Shown: positions 54,327-64,000 of the stretch, one piece after another
How positions within the stretch are numbered: position 1 is the stretch's first letter
Layout: the number at the start of each line of letters is the position of its first letter
NCBI RefSeq assembly: GCF_003858655.1
Contig: NZ_RQXV01000001.1
Span: 744,001 to 808,000 of the forward strand
Reading direction: 5' to 3'
Origin: Amphritea balenae
Lineage (GTDB): Bacteria; Pseudomonadota; Gammaproteobacteria; Pseudomonadales; Balneatricaceae
Length of the DNA stretch: 64,000 bases
Made by a program: the position numbers and the translations under genes
Notes under the pieces: generated by a model
What the model was told of the DNA's origin: nothing
The model's input: only the letters and a program-made list of their open reading frames with translations
Databases searched by the model: none

Positions 54327-55085
54327 ATGACTCAGAACCAGCGTCAACTGCAGATAATGGAGTTGGTCCAGCAAAAAGGCTTTGTCAGTATCGATGAATT
54401 AGTTAATCACTTCAAAGTTACGCCTCAGACGATTCGCAGGGATCTTAACCAACTGGCAGAAGCTAAGAAACTACGTCGCCATCATGGTGGTGCAGGTTCG
54501 GACTCCAGCACGGTGAATGTCTCGTATCAGTCCCGTAAAATCATGAACCTGGAAGCGAAAGAGCGCATCGCAGAAGAGTTGGTAAAAATGATTCCCGATG
54601 GTTCCTCCCTATTTATTAATATTGGAACAACAACTGAAACCATCGCCAGAGCATTACTTAAGCACCACAACCTTAAAGTAGTTACTAATAATATTCATGT
54701 CGCGGCAACGCTGTCAGCTAAAGAAGATTTCTCGGTTATTATTGCAGCAGGCGAAGTACGACACAGGGATGGCGGCATTGTAGGTGAAGCAACCAGTGAA
54801 TTTATCAGTCAGTTTCAGATGGATTTTGGCATCATAGGTATCAGCGGCGTCAGCCCTGAAGGCTCACTACTCGACTTTGATTACCGCGAAGTCCGGGTTG
54901 CTCAGGCGATTATCGAACATTCAAATAATGTTATCCTGGCCGTTGATCATTCTAAATTCGGTCGCAGTGCTATGGTAAAGCTGGGGACTATCTCTCAAAT
55001 CGATCAGGTTTTCACTGATCAGACTCCACCGGAAAGCATTACTGATATTCTCAATAGTAATGACATCGCATTACATATTATCTAA
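54327..55085 (+). CDS. glpR: Glycerol-3-phosphate regulon repressor
   Basis: 252-residue DeoR-family repressor. The N-terminal winged helix has LQIMELVQQKGFVSIDEL and VTPQTIRRDLNQL; the DeoR sensor domain follows with INIGTTTETIARAL and GISGVSPEGSLLDFD. GlpR is released from DNA by glycerol 3-phosphate. Three candidate operators in this cluster mark its targets: the importer, glpK and glpD. Confidence 0.94.
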   Translation: MTQNQRQLQIMELVQQKGFVSIDELVNHFKVTPQTIRRDLNQLAEAKKLRRHHGGAGSDSSTVNVSYQSRKIMNLEAKERIAEELVKMIPDGSSLFINIGTTTETIARALLKHHNLKVVTNNIHVAATLSAKEDFSVIIAAGEVRHRDGGIVGEATSEFISQFQMDFGIIGISGVSPEGSLLDFDYREVRVAQAIIEHSNNVILAVDHSKFGRSAMVKLGTISQIDQVFTDQTPPESITDILNSNDIALHII

Positions 55086-55100
55086 GAACCTCACTCTCTC

Positions 55101-55121
55101 ATCCGCTCTTTTTGAGCGGAT
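55101..55121 (+). terminator. Hairpin downstream of glpR
   Basis: Perfect 8-bp stem ATCCGCTC/GAGCGGAT with TTTTT loop, 16 bp after the stop. No T-run follows, so termination may be partial. Confidence 0.55.
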
Positions 55122-55176
55122 ATTAATGACCATTTAATCGCCTCGTAAGTTCGGGCGAGAATTTTTTTCACCTTAA

Positions 55177-55235
55177 AATGTTCGTTTTTGATTGGTTTTT
55201 TTCACCAAAGAACATTATAGTGTTTAAAAACGAAC
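55177..55235. promoter_or_regulatory. GlpR operators of glpD
   Basis: GTTCGTTTTT (55180-55189) is exactly complementary to AAAAACGAAC (55226-55235); nested inside, AATGTTC pairs with GAACATT (55210-55216). Two interleaved dyads suggest paired operators at the promoter of the glpD run. Confidence 0.72.
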
Positions 55236-55290
55236 CATAAGAACTTATTACAACGGTATTCAACAGGAAGCCCGTTGAGGAGAAACAAAG

Positions 55291-56811
55291 ATGAGCCTTA
55301 AACATGAGGTTTATGATCTACTCGTCGTAGGCGGTGGTATAAATGGCGCAGGTATCGCAGCAGACGCCGCAGGACGAGGCCTCTCTGTAATACTGAGTGA
55401 AATGAATGATCTGGGCTCTGCAACATCTTCAAATAGCAGTAAGCTGATCCATGGTGGGCTGCGATACCTTGAGTACTATGAGTTTCGTTTAGTCCGGGAA
55501 GCGTTAGCTGAGCGGGAAGTGTTGCTCAAAAACGCCCCTCATATTATCTGGCCACTTCGCTTCAGACTGCCCCATCGCCCTCATCTCAGGCCCGCACTGA
55601 TGATAAGAGCAGGGCTGTTTCTCTATGATCATCTGGCAAAACGGGTCACTCTACCCAGCTCTAAAGGTATAAAGTTCGGTAGCGAAAGTCCGCTAAAAAG
55701 CATTATGAAACGCGGCTTTGAATACTCAGACGGCTGGGTTGATGATGCACGCCTGGTAACTCTGAATGCCCTGGCCGCTCAGGCCAAAGGCGCCACTATC
55801 AGAACGCGGTCTAAATGCATCAGTGCAACACGCTCTGACGGATTATGGACAGTACGACTACAGGACAATATAAGCGGTCAGATCGAAACACTGCAGGCGC
55901 GCTCCATTGTCAATGCGTCCGGCCCCTGGGTATCCAGCCTGTTTGATGAAGTCATCAGTATTCAGCCTCCTAAGAAAGTTCGTTTGGTAAAAGGCAGCCA
56001 CATTATTGTGCCCCGGATTCACGACGAAGCTGAAGCATATATTCTACAAAATGAAGATAGTCGAATTGTATTTGTGATCCCTTACGAAGATGAGTTCTCC
56101 CTGATTGGCACAACCGATAAAGAATACTACGGCGATCCTGCTAAGGTCGCGATAGATCAGGATGAGATTGACTATCTGGTCGATGTTACCAATCAGCATT
56201 TCCGATCCCAGATCAGTGCATCCGATGTTGTCAGAACATACTCTGGTGTCAGACCACTTCTGGATGATGAAGCAGACTCTGCTCAGGCAGTCACCCGCGA
56301 CTACACATTTGAGGTTGATGCACCGAGTCAGCAAGCACCACTGATCTCAATTTTTGGAGGCAAGATCACGACCTATCGAAAGCTCTCAGAAGCAGCGGTA
56401 GATAAACTCTGCGAACACTTCCCTAAAGCCGGTAAAAAATGGACCGCAGATGCCCGGTTACCCGGTGGCGACTTTACCGATCAACTCAGCCTGCGAAAAC
56501 AAGTCAGCAAGCAATACCCCTGGTTACCAACGGGACTGGTAAAGCGTTTCGTTCGTACCTACGGCACCCTGACTTTTAAACTGCTGGAAGATGCAAATCA
56601 ACTCAGCGAACTGGGATTACAGTTTGCTGACGGCTTTTACGAAGCCGAGATTCTCTACCTGATTAACCACGAGTGGGCTTTGACGACCGAAGACATCATC
56701 TGGCGGAGAACCAAGCAAGGCCTGCGAATGAGTGATCAGGAAACCAAAAACCTTACTCAATACCTTGATAACCATTTCAATCAGAATATCAAAACCGCCT
56801 CCTGCTTATAG
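55291..56811 (+). CDS. glpD: Aerobic glycerol-3-phosphate dehydrogenase
   Basis: 506-residue membrane-associated flavoprotein oxidising glycerol 3-phosphate to DHAP and passing electrons to ubiquinone. FAD-binding VVGGGINGAGIAADAAGRG lies at the N-terminus; SSKLIHGGLRYLEYYEF and IFGGKITTYRKLSE are family signatures. First gene of the glpD-gap-pyk-orf59-eno-tpiA run. Confidence 0.97.
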   Translation: MSLKHEVYDLLVVGGGINGAGIAADAAGRGLSVILSEMNDLGSATSSNSSKLIHGGLRYLEYYEFRLVREALAEREVLLKNAPHIIWPLRFRLPHRPHLRPALMIRAGLFLYDHLAKRVTLPSSKGIKFGSESPLKSIMKRGFEYSDGWVDDARLVTLNALAAQAKGATIRTRSKCISATRSDGLWTVRLQDNISGQIETLQARSIVNASGPWVSSLFDEVISIQPPKKVRLVKGSHIIVPRIHDEAEAYILQNEDSRIVFVIPYEDEFSLIGTTDKEYYGDPAKVAIDQDEIDYLVDVTNQHFRSQISASDVVRTYSGVRPLLDDEADSAQAVTRDYTFEVDAPSQQAPLISIFGGKITTYRKLSEAAVDKLCEHFPKAGKKWTADARLPGGDFTDQLSLRKQVSKQYPWLPTGLVKRFVRTYGTLTFKLLEDANQLSELGLQFADGFYEAEILYLINHEWALTTEDIIWRRTKQGLRMSDQETKNLTQYLDNHFNQNIKTASCL

Positions 56812-56867
56812 AGACGGTTTCATCAAACAACAATCATCCTAATAACGATAAATAACCAGGAGATTTC

Positions 56868-57878
56868 ATGTCTATTAAAGTTGCTATCAATGGCTTTGGT
56901 CGTATTGGCCGCAATGTATTGCGGGCCCTGTATGAAGGTGGCTATCGCGATCAGATTCAAATCGTCGCTATTAATGATTTGGGTGATGCCGAAATCAATG
57001 CTCACCTGACCCGTTTCGATACCGTACATGGAAAGTTTAACGGTGAGGTCGAAGTAAATGGCGATTCGCTGGTCATAAATAACGATCTTATTAAAACATT
57101 CTCAGAACGTAATCCGGCAGACCTTCCCTGGGGGGACCTGAATGTCGATGTCGTCTATGAGTGCACTGGTATTTTCACCAGCCGTGAAGCAGCATCCGCA
57201 CATATCACCGCAGGCGCAAAGAAAGTTATTATATCTGCACCCGCCAGCGACGTTGATGCCACTGTGGTATATGGCATTAATCACGCCATTCTGAGTGCAG
57301 ATCATCAGATCATTTCAAATGCATCCTGCACCACCAACTGCCTTGCGCCAATAGCCAAGCCGCTTAACGATGCTTTAGGCATCGAAAACGGGCTAATGAC
57401 CACCATTCACGCCTATACCAACGACCAGAACCTGAGTGATGTATACCATTCTGACCTTTATAGGGCCCGTGCGGCAGGTCACTCAATGATCCCCACTAAA
57501 ACCGGCGCTGCTGCAGCGGTAGGCCTGGTATTACCAGAGTTGAATGGCAAGTTCGATGGCATGGCGGTCCGGGTACCCACCATTAATGTTTCACTGGTTG
57601 ACTTAACCTTTGTTGCTGAGCGCGATACCAGCGTTGAAGAAGTCAACGCCATTATTCAGGAAGCCGCCCACGGTTCGCTGAAAGGGGTGTTGGAAATTAA
57701 CAGCCTCCCGCTGGTGTCTGTTGATTTTAACCACAACCCGGCCTCATCCATTTTTGATTGCAGCCAGACCAAAGTAAATGGCCGACTGATAAAAGTAATG
57801 TCTTGGTACGACAACGAATGGGGCTTCTCAAACCGTATGTTAGATAACACTATCGCGCTCATTGAAGCGGCAAAATAA
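56868..57878 (+). CDS. gap: NAD-dependent glyceraldehyde-3-phosphate dehydrogenase
   Basis: 336-residue phosphorylating GAPDH making 1,3-bisphosphoglycerate. Catalytic C154 is in SCTTNCLAP and the HAYTNDQ segment holds the catalytic His; NDLG after the second strand keeps the Asp that favours NAD. The [12 protein letters not shown] start resembles alphaproteobacterial types more than enteric GapA, a recalled impression. AGGAG precedes the ATG. Spacing of 56 bp from glpD suggests co-transcription. Confidence 0.95.
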   Translation: MSIKVAINGFGRIGRNVLRALYEGGYRDQIQIVAINDLGDAEINAHLTRFDTVHGKFNGEVEVNGDSLVINNDLIKTFSERNPADLPWGDLNVDVVYECTGIFTSREAASAHITAGAKKVIISAPASDVDATVVYGINHAILSADHQIISNASCTTNCLAPIAKPLNDALGIENGLMTTIHAYTNDQNLSDVYHSDLYRARAAGHSMIPTKTGAAAAVGLVLPELNGKFDGMAVRVPTINVSLVDLTFVAERDTSVEEVNAIIQEAAHGSLKGVLEINSLPLVSVDFNHNPASSIFDCSQTKVNGRLIKVMSWYDNEWGFSNRMLDNTIALIEAAK

Positions 57879-57897
57879 TATAAACAGGGCAATTAGT

Positions 57898-59346
57898 ATG
57901 CAGCGCAGAACAAAAATTGTTGCCACCTTAGGGCCGGCTACCAGCAGCCCTGAGGCAATTGAGCAACTGATAAAAGCTGGCGTTAACGTCGTTAGAATGA
58001 ATTTTTCGCACGGGACAGCTGAGGATCATAAAGCCCGGGCTGAACTGGTAAGAGAGTTCGCTAAAAAGCAGGGCCGCTTTGTTGCCATTCTGGGTGATCT
58101 GCAAGGCCCTAAGATCCGTATCTCGCAGTTTAAAAACGGCAAGATCGAATTGAAACCGGGCCAGGATTTTATTCTGGATGCTTCCTTAGGTCGTGAAGAC
58201 GGCGATGAAAACCAGGTGGGAATCGATTACAAAGAGCTGGTCACAGACAGTCGCCCCGGTGACATTCTGCTACTGGACGATGGTCGGGTCGAACTCTTAG
58301 TTCACTCAGTAGCAGGCCCTGCGATCCACTGCGAAGTTAAAATTGCTGGTCCTCTGTCCAATAACAAAGGTATCAATCGTAAAGGCGGTGGTCTCTCAGC
58401 CGCCGCTTTAACCGAGAAGGATAAGCGCGACATATGTGTTGCTGCCGACATTGATGTCGACTATCTGGCGGTCTCTTTTCCACGCGATGCTGCCGATATC
58501 GAATATGCAAGAAATCTTCTACTGGAGACCGGCGGTCAGGCGGACATCATCGCCAAGATAGAGCGGGCTGAAGCGGTCGAAGATCACGATGTACTGGACC
58601 AGATAATCAAAGCTTCTGACGGCGTCATGGTAGCCCGTGGTGATCTGGGTGTTGAGATCGGCGACGCAGAACTGATCGGAGTACAGAAGCATATTATCAA
58701 CCGGGCACGTACCTTTAACCGCTTCGCTATTACTGCAACTCAAATGATGGAATCAATGATTACCAGTCCAATGCCAACACGGGCTGAAGTATTCGATGTA
58801 GCTAATGCCGTGCTAGATGGTACCGATGCTGTGATGCTCTCAGCCGAGACTGCAGCTGGTGATTATCCTATTCAAACAGTCGAAGCGATGGCCCGTGTAA
58901 TTATAGGCGCAGAGCGACAAGCGACAGTTACCAAATCTAATCATCGGATCAATGAATCATTTTCTCATACCGATGAAACCATTGCGATGTCAGCTATGTA
59001 TGCAGCCAACCATCTGGATGGCGTTAAAGCGATTATCTGTATGACCGAGAGTGGATCAACTCCCCTGTTGATGTCACGTATACGTTCTGGGCAGCCTATT
59101 TTTGCCTATTCTCGCCACCCTAAAACCCAGCGTCGCGTTGCTATTTACCGGGGTGTGAAGACCGTACCCTTTAACAGCGAAAACATTCCTAATGAAGAGA
59201 TCAACCAATTCGCAGTTGATGAACTGGTACGTAGGGCTATCGTCAGCGAAGGTGATTTGGTGATCATTACCAAGGGCAACTACGTCAACGCTCAGGGCGG
59301 CACCAATACAATGAAAGTCATTCGGGTCGGCGCAACTATCCAGTAG
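57898..59346 (+). CDS. pyk: Pyruvate kinase
   Basis: 482-residue enzyme making pyruvate and ATP from phosphoenolpyruvate. ATG at 57898 begins [16 protein letters not shown]; 12 upstream residues overlapping gap are discarded. IMVARGDLG-type active-site loop ([13 protein letters not shown]) and ATQMMESMI are present. 19 bp after gap, so clearly in the same operon. Confidence 0.97.
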   Translation: MQRRTKIVATLGPATSSPEAIEQLIKAGVNVVRMNFSHGTAEDHKARAELVREFAKKQGRFVAILGDLQGPKIRISQFKNGKIELKPGQDFILDASLGREDGDENQVGIDYKELVTDSRPGDILLLDDGRVELLVHSVAGPAIHCEVKIAGPLSNNKGINRKGGGLSAAALTEKDKRDICVAADIDVDYLAVSFPRDAADIEYARNLLLETGGQADIIAKIERAEAVEDHDVLDQIIKASDGVMVARGDLGVEIGDAELIGVQKHIINRARTFNRFAITATQMMESMITSPMPTRAEVFDVANAVLDGTDAVMLSAETAAGDYPIQTVEAMARVIIGAERQATVTKSNHRINESFSHTDETIAMSAMYAANHLDGVKAIICMTESGSTPLLMSRIRSGQPIFAYSRHPKTQRRVAIYRGVKTVPFNSENIPNEEINQFAVDELVRRAIVSEGDLVIITKGNYVNAQGGTNTMKVIRVGATIQ

Positions 59347-59426
59347 CAGATAACAATAATTCAATCACAGATTGCAGCTATCGAGCTACTCAATTCACAG
59401 ACTCGTAAACTCAGGAGACTGAAGCG

Positions 59427-59606
59427 ATGAATCAACAACATGCTTATTCAAAACAAGATCAAAACAGCCCGGAATATCAAAACCAGGACTGGCCCAGGGA
59501 TTTCGATTTCCGTACTGAAGTGGCAGAGCAGCAGGAAATAATTACTCCTGACGCAGCAAATAAACAAGCTCCCCAGCCACTGACATGTTCTGAATACGAC
59601 TTTTAA
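59427..59606 (+). CDS. Small hypothetical protein between pyk and eno (orf59)
   Basis: 59-residue frame, ATG at 59427 with AGGAG about 10 nt upstream, TAA at 59604. It is polar and Gln/Asn-rich at the N-terminus, with DWPRDFDFRTEVAEQQEII and a final CSEYDF; no membrane span or signal. It sits in an otherwise well-packed glycolytic operon, 80 bp after pyk and 23 bp before eno. No known family recognised; could be a short regulatory or assembly protein for glycolytic enzymes, which is speculation. Confidence 0.65.
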   Translation: MNQQHAYSKQDQNSPEYQNQDWPRDFDFRTEVAEQQEIITPDAANKQAPQPLTCSEYDF

Positions 59607-59620
59607 AAATAAATTAATAA

Positions 59621-60925
<1,305 letters not shown>

Positions 60926-60942
60926 CTACAGAGGGTATCACC

Positions 60943-61695
60943 ATGAGAACAAGTGTCGTCATTGGAAACTGGAAAATGAACGGTGATCGGGTAGCCAACA
61001 TTAAACTTCTGGATCGTCTGGAGAAAGAGCTTTCGGTGCAAAACAACTGTGCCGTAGTAGTCTGTCCTCCATTTCCTTTTCTGTCACAGGTAGCAGGCTG
61101 GCTTCTAAGCCAGAAAATAAATATTGGCGCTCAGAATGTCAGTGCACATAATTATGGCGCGCATACCGGCGAAGTCTGTGGGCAAATGCTGACCGAACTG
61201 GGCTGCTCATACGTACTTCTGGGGCATTCGGAACGACGAGCAGACAACTACGAATCTGATACAGAGATTGCAGCAAAATTTGCAGCTGCAATTGAAACCG
61301 GATTGACACCAGTACTCTGTGTCGGCGAAACGCTGGATCAGAAAAATGCCGGTTTAACCCAATCTGTTGTTACCGGTCAGATTACCTCTGTCATAGAGCA
61401 ACTAGGCATCAGTGTTTTCAATAAAGCAATTATCGCCTATGAACCTGTCTGGGCAATAGGTACCGGAGAGACGGCCACACCAGAACAGGCACAGGCAGTA
61501 CATCTGGCCATCCGCACTCTGATCCGTAGCTATGACAATATCCTCGCTGACAAAATAGCCATTCTGTATGGCGGTAGTGTAAAAGCCTCTAATGCGAAAG
61601 CACTGTTCAGTCAGATCGATATTGATGGCGCATTGGTCGGTGGCGCCGCTCTGGATGCCGATCAGTTTATCAGCATCTGTAACGCCGCAGCTTAA
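60943..61695 (+). CDS. tpiA: Triosephosphate isomerase
   Basis: 250-residue isomerase linking DHAP from GlpD to glyceraldehyde 3-phosphate. Catalytic residues are in NWKMNGD (Lys), GHSERR (His) and the AYEPVWAIGTG segment (Glu). It lies 17 bp after eno and is followed by a terminator. Confidence 0.97.
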   Translation: MRTSVVIGNWKMNGDRVANIKLLDRLEKELSVQNNCAVVVCPPFPFLSQVAGWLLSQKINIGAQNVSAHNYGAHTGEVCGQMLTELGCSYVLLGHSERRADNYESDTEIAAKFAAAIETGLTPVLCVGETLDQKNAGLTQSVVTGQITSVIEQLGISVFNKAIIAYEPVWAIGTGETATPEQAQAVHLAIRTLIRSYDNILADKIAILYGGSVKASNAKALFSQIDIDGALVGGAALDADQFISICNAAA

Positions 61696-61705
61696 CTCCC
61701 AGTTC

Positions 61706-61758
61706 AGGCCCTCCGATACTATTCTTGCACGGTATTTATCATCGTGAGGGCCTTTTTT
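61706..61758 (+). terminator. Terminator between tpiA and gapN
   Basis: AGGCCCTC/GAGGGCCT stem with a long, partly paired loop, then TTTTTT. It likely ends the glpD-tpiA transcript or attenuates gapN. Confidence 0.85.
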
Positions 61759-61790
61759 ACCTACTCAAACAATAACAATGCAGGCATTTC

Positions 61791-63416
61791 ATGAGTGATC
61801 AGCTCGTTCAAAATTCTATTTTTCCGTCTGAAGACAAGATTCCTACAGCATATAAACTAAATGGTTCTATGGATCAACGTAGCTATCTTTTAAACGGTGA
61901 GATTCTCCAATGGCATGGTGATGTCACACCGATTCAAAGCCCAGTCTGTATTTCAACTGATTCAGGATTAGAGCAAGTCACCCTGGGATCTTCTCCGTTG
62001 ATGGATTCGGAAGCTGCCCTTAAGGCCCTGGATGCAGCAACTGTTGCATATTCTCAAGGTTGCGGAAACTGGCCTTCAATGACAGTTGCCGATCGCATTC
62101 AACATATTGAACTGTTTCTTCAGAACATGCGTAGCAAGCGTGCAGAAGTAGTAAAGCTTTTAATGTGGGAGATTGGTAAACCACTGATAGACTCAGAAAA
62201 AGAGTTCGATCGTACCTGCGACTACATTGTCGATACTATCCATGCACTAAAAGATCTGGACAGAAATTCCAGTCGTTTTGAAATTGAGCAGGGAACCCTG
62301 GCTCAGATCAGACGCCTATCACTAGGCGTAGTCCTCTGTATGGGGCCTTATAATTATCCGCTGAATGAAACCTTCACCACATTAATTCCAGCACTGATCA
62401 TGGGCAATACAGTTATTTTTAAACCGGCAAAATTTGGTGTGCTGTTAATGACACCTCTGCTTGAGGCATTTCAGAAAAGCTTCCCTAAGGGCGTTATTAA
62501 TATAATTTACGGTCGTGGAAGAGACACTATTCCTTGTCTGATGTCCTCCGGAAAAATTGATGTATTCGCTTTTATCGGTACCAATAAAGCCGCCAGTGCT
62601 CTGAAAAAAATGCACCCTAAGCCCCATCGACTAAGAGCAGTATTAGGCCTGGACGCTAAAAACCCTGGTATTATTCTACCTGATGTCGATCTGGACAATG
62701 CCGTTAACGAGTGTATTGCCGGCGCTCTGTCTTTTAATGGCCAGCGCTGCACCGCACTGAAGATTATTTTTGTTCACGTAAGTCAACAAAATGCATTTAT
62801 AGATAAGTTTGTCAGCACTATTGAAAAACTTACACCCGGCATGCCCTGGTCCAACCTGGTGCAACTTACCCCGTTACCGGAGCCCGGTAAAACAACCTAT
62901 CTGAATGCGTTGGTTGAAGACGCTGTTAGTCATGGCGCTACGATTATGAATCAGTCAGGCGGCCAACACTCAGGGACATACTTCCATCCCGCAGTACTAT
63001 CGCCTGTCAGCCCAGATTCTCGCATCTATAAAGAGGAACAGTTTGGCCCGGTTATCCCGATCGTACCCTATACAGATATATCTGAAGTGACCCAATACGT
63101 TCTGGATTCAGAGTTCGGGCAACAACTGAGTATTTTCGGTAACAACCCCTCTGAAGTAGCAAAACTGATCGATACTTTTTCGCACCAGGTGGGTCGAATC
63201 AACCTTAACTGCCAATGCCAGCGCGGACCGGACCTGTTCCCTTTTAATGGCCGAAAAGACTCTGCTGAAGGCACACTATCGGTATCCGACGCGCTGCGTG
63301 TTTTCTCCATCAGATCCGTTGTCGCCACCAAACATTGTGACAACGGCAAAAACCTGATTAGAGATATTATCAGAGACCGGGATTCGGCTTTTTTATCTAC
63401 CGATTTCATTTTCTAG
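61791..63416 (+). CDS. gapN: GapN-like NADP aldehyde dehydrogenase without the usual Glu
   Basis: 541-residue aldehyde dehydrogenase of the non-phosphorylating GAPDH (GapN) group, which oxidises glyceraldehyde 3-phosphate directly to 3-phosphoglycerate with NADP. GPYNYPLNE, KPAKFGVL and nucleophile C320 in NGQRCTA fit GapN. The canonical general-base motif (L-E-L-G-G) reads LGLDA here, with Gly286 where Glu should be, exactly 34 residues before the Cys. Either another residue (perhaps D288) replaces it or the chemistry differs. Longer N-terminus than usual. Separated from tpiA by a terminator, yet on the same strand. Confidence 0.85.
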   Translation: MSDQLVQNSIFPSEDKIPTAYKLNGSMDQRSYLLNGEILQWHGDVTPIQSPVCISTDSGLEQVTLGSSPLMDSEAALKALDAATVAYSQGCGNWPSMTVADRIQHIELFLQNMRSKRAEVVKLLMWEIGKPLIDSEKEFDRTCDYIVDTIHALKDLDRNSSRFEIEQGTLAQIRRLSLGVVLCMGPYNYPLNETFTTLIPALIMGNTVIFKPAKFGVLLMTPLLEAFQKSFPKGVINIIYGRGRDTIPCLMSSGKIDVFAFIGTNKAASALKKMHPKPHRLRAVLGLDAKNPGIILPDVDLDNAVNECIAGALSFNGQRCTALKIIFVHVSQQNAFIDKFVSTIEKLTPGMPWSNLVQLTPLPEPGKTTYLNALVEDAVSHGATIMNQSGGQHSGTYFHPAVLSPVSPDSRIYKEEQFGPVIPIVPYTDISEVTQYVLDSEFGQQLSIFGNNPSEVAKLIDTFSHQVGRINLNCQCQRGPDLFPFNGRKDSAEGTLSVSDALRVFSIRSVVATKHCDNGKNLIRDIIRDRDSAFLSTDFIF

Positions 63417-63483
63417 CCTGGTAAGTATTATTCTGTTAAACCTCTCTACAGGTTTGCTCTAAAGCTGTTTTATACGCTCATAA

Positions 63484-63512
63484 AAAAAGCCCTGAACAGA
63501 TCAGGGCTTTTT
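63484..63512. terminator. Bidirectional terminator after gapN
   Basis: AAAAAGCCCTGA pairs exactly with TCAGGGCTTTTT over loop ACAGA; A-run and T-run serve both converging genes. Confidence 0.93.
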
Positions 63513-63528
63513 ATCAAACAAGTGCAGA

Positions 63529-64000
63529 TCAGACCTTCACAGTAGCCATAATAGACTCAAGGCCGGCCTTATTATCGTGAATTTCGGCTTCAGTCAGACC
63601 CACCATTTCATAAGGCAGAACCAGCCAGTTTTCTGAGGTATTCACAAAGAAATCCGGTTCGCGCTCAGTACGATTTTCGGTAGGTTTAAACCAGGGTACA
63701 GCGACTTTCACATCGGTTGGCATATTCAGTCGCAGTCGCTGAGACATCTGTTCAATCACCGCACTGATACTGTGACCAGAACCAAATACATCATCAACGA
63801 TTAACAGCTTATCGTCACGGTTAAGGTTTTCTATCAGGTACTTCAGACCATGCACTTTAATGCTGTTTTCACCATCGATCATAGACTGATAACTCGGCAG
63901 TCCACGGTAAGAGGTACGAATCGAAATATGGTCGGTTTTAACCCCCAGGTATTGCAGGCACTCCTGCACATAAATACCTACGGTACTGCCGCCACGCCAG
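63529..64000 (-). CDS. WRGG-type phosphoribosyltransferase (5' partial)
   Basis: Phosphoribosyltransferase cut by the right window edge. The frame continues upstream as WRGGSTVGIYVQ, and the PRPP-binding motif LLIVDDVFGSGHS is intact. The pattern fits hypoxanthine/xanthine-type purine salvage enzymes. The C-terminus is complete, ending MATVKV. Confidence 0.85.
   Translation of the reverse strand, partial: WRGGSTVGIYVQECLQYLGVKTDHISIRTSYRGLPSYQSMIDGENSIKVHGLKYLIENLNRDDKLLIVDDVFGSGHSISAVIEQMSQRLRLNMPTDVKVAVPWFKPTENRTEREPDFFVNTSENWLVLPYEMVGLTEAEIHDNKAGLESIMATVKV

Overview
The window reads as chromosomal DNA of a marine gammaproteobacterium, most likely from the Oceanospirillales (Amphritea/Neptunomonas-like). 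This rests on recalled family resemblance, not a search. Supporting signs are TRAP transport with DctB/DctD-type control, NhaA, class II ketol-acid reductoisomerase, YadGH, UbiTUV and an ABC-type glycerol importer. No rRNA, tRNA, CRISPR array, phage or IS element was recognised. Both ends cut genes: a DcuS/CitA-type kinase at the left and a WRGG-type phosphoribosyltransferase at the right.

Layout. 0-7 kb: a citrate/fumarate-type two-component pair, folD, ilvC, a ModF-like double ABC ATPase and a LysR regulator. 7-17 kb: an orphan Rap1a/Tai-like secreted protein, nhaA, then a TRAP dicarboxylate-type locus. That locus has a divergent solute-binding protein beside a TorS/DctB-like kinase, a sigma-54 activator, a clear -24/-12 promoter with an upstream dyad, and dctPQM. 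17-26 kb: NAD-glutamate dehydrogenase of the 115-kDa class, stress and hypothetical genes, and an iron-storage locus whose two bacterioferritin subunits have complementary active-site losses, next to bfd and a 36-residue membrane peptide. 26-41 kb: a YadGH-type exporter, an orphan EtfB-like protein, a Cache hybrid kinase with its regulator, small regulators and transporters, and ubiT/ubiV/ubiU for oxygen-independent ubiquinone synthesis. Intergenic spaces in this part carry modular repeats.

41-64 kb: fhs, a HEXXH protein, then a large glycerol block. On the minus strand lie an ABC glycerol importer (glpSTPQUV type) and glpK. On the plus strand lie a DhaR/AcoR-like activator without the sigma-54 contact motif, glpR, and the run glpD-gap-pyk-orf59-eno-tpiA-gapN. 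GlpR-like operators with GTTCG/CGAAC arms sit before the importer, glpK and glpD.

Together these genes can import glycerol, phosphorylate and oxidise it to DHAP, isomerise it, and carry it to pyruvate. Two glyceraldehyde-3-phosphate dehydrogenases are present. Only phosphoglycerate mutase (and Pgk for the Gap route) would have to come from elsewhere. The most unusual points are a GapN-like enzyme lacking the usual general-base Glu, a split-competence ATPase pair in the importer, the GAFTGA-less activator, and an undescribed 59-residue protein between pyk and eno.
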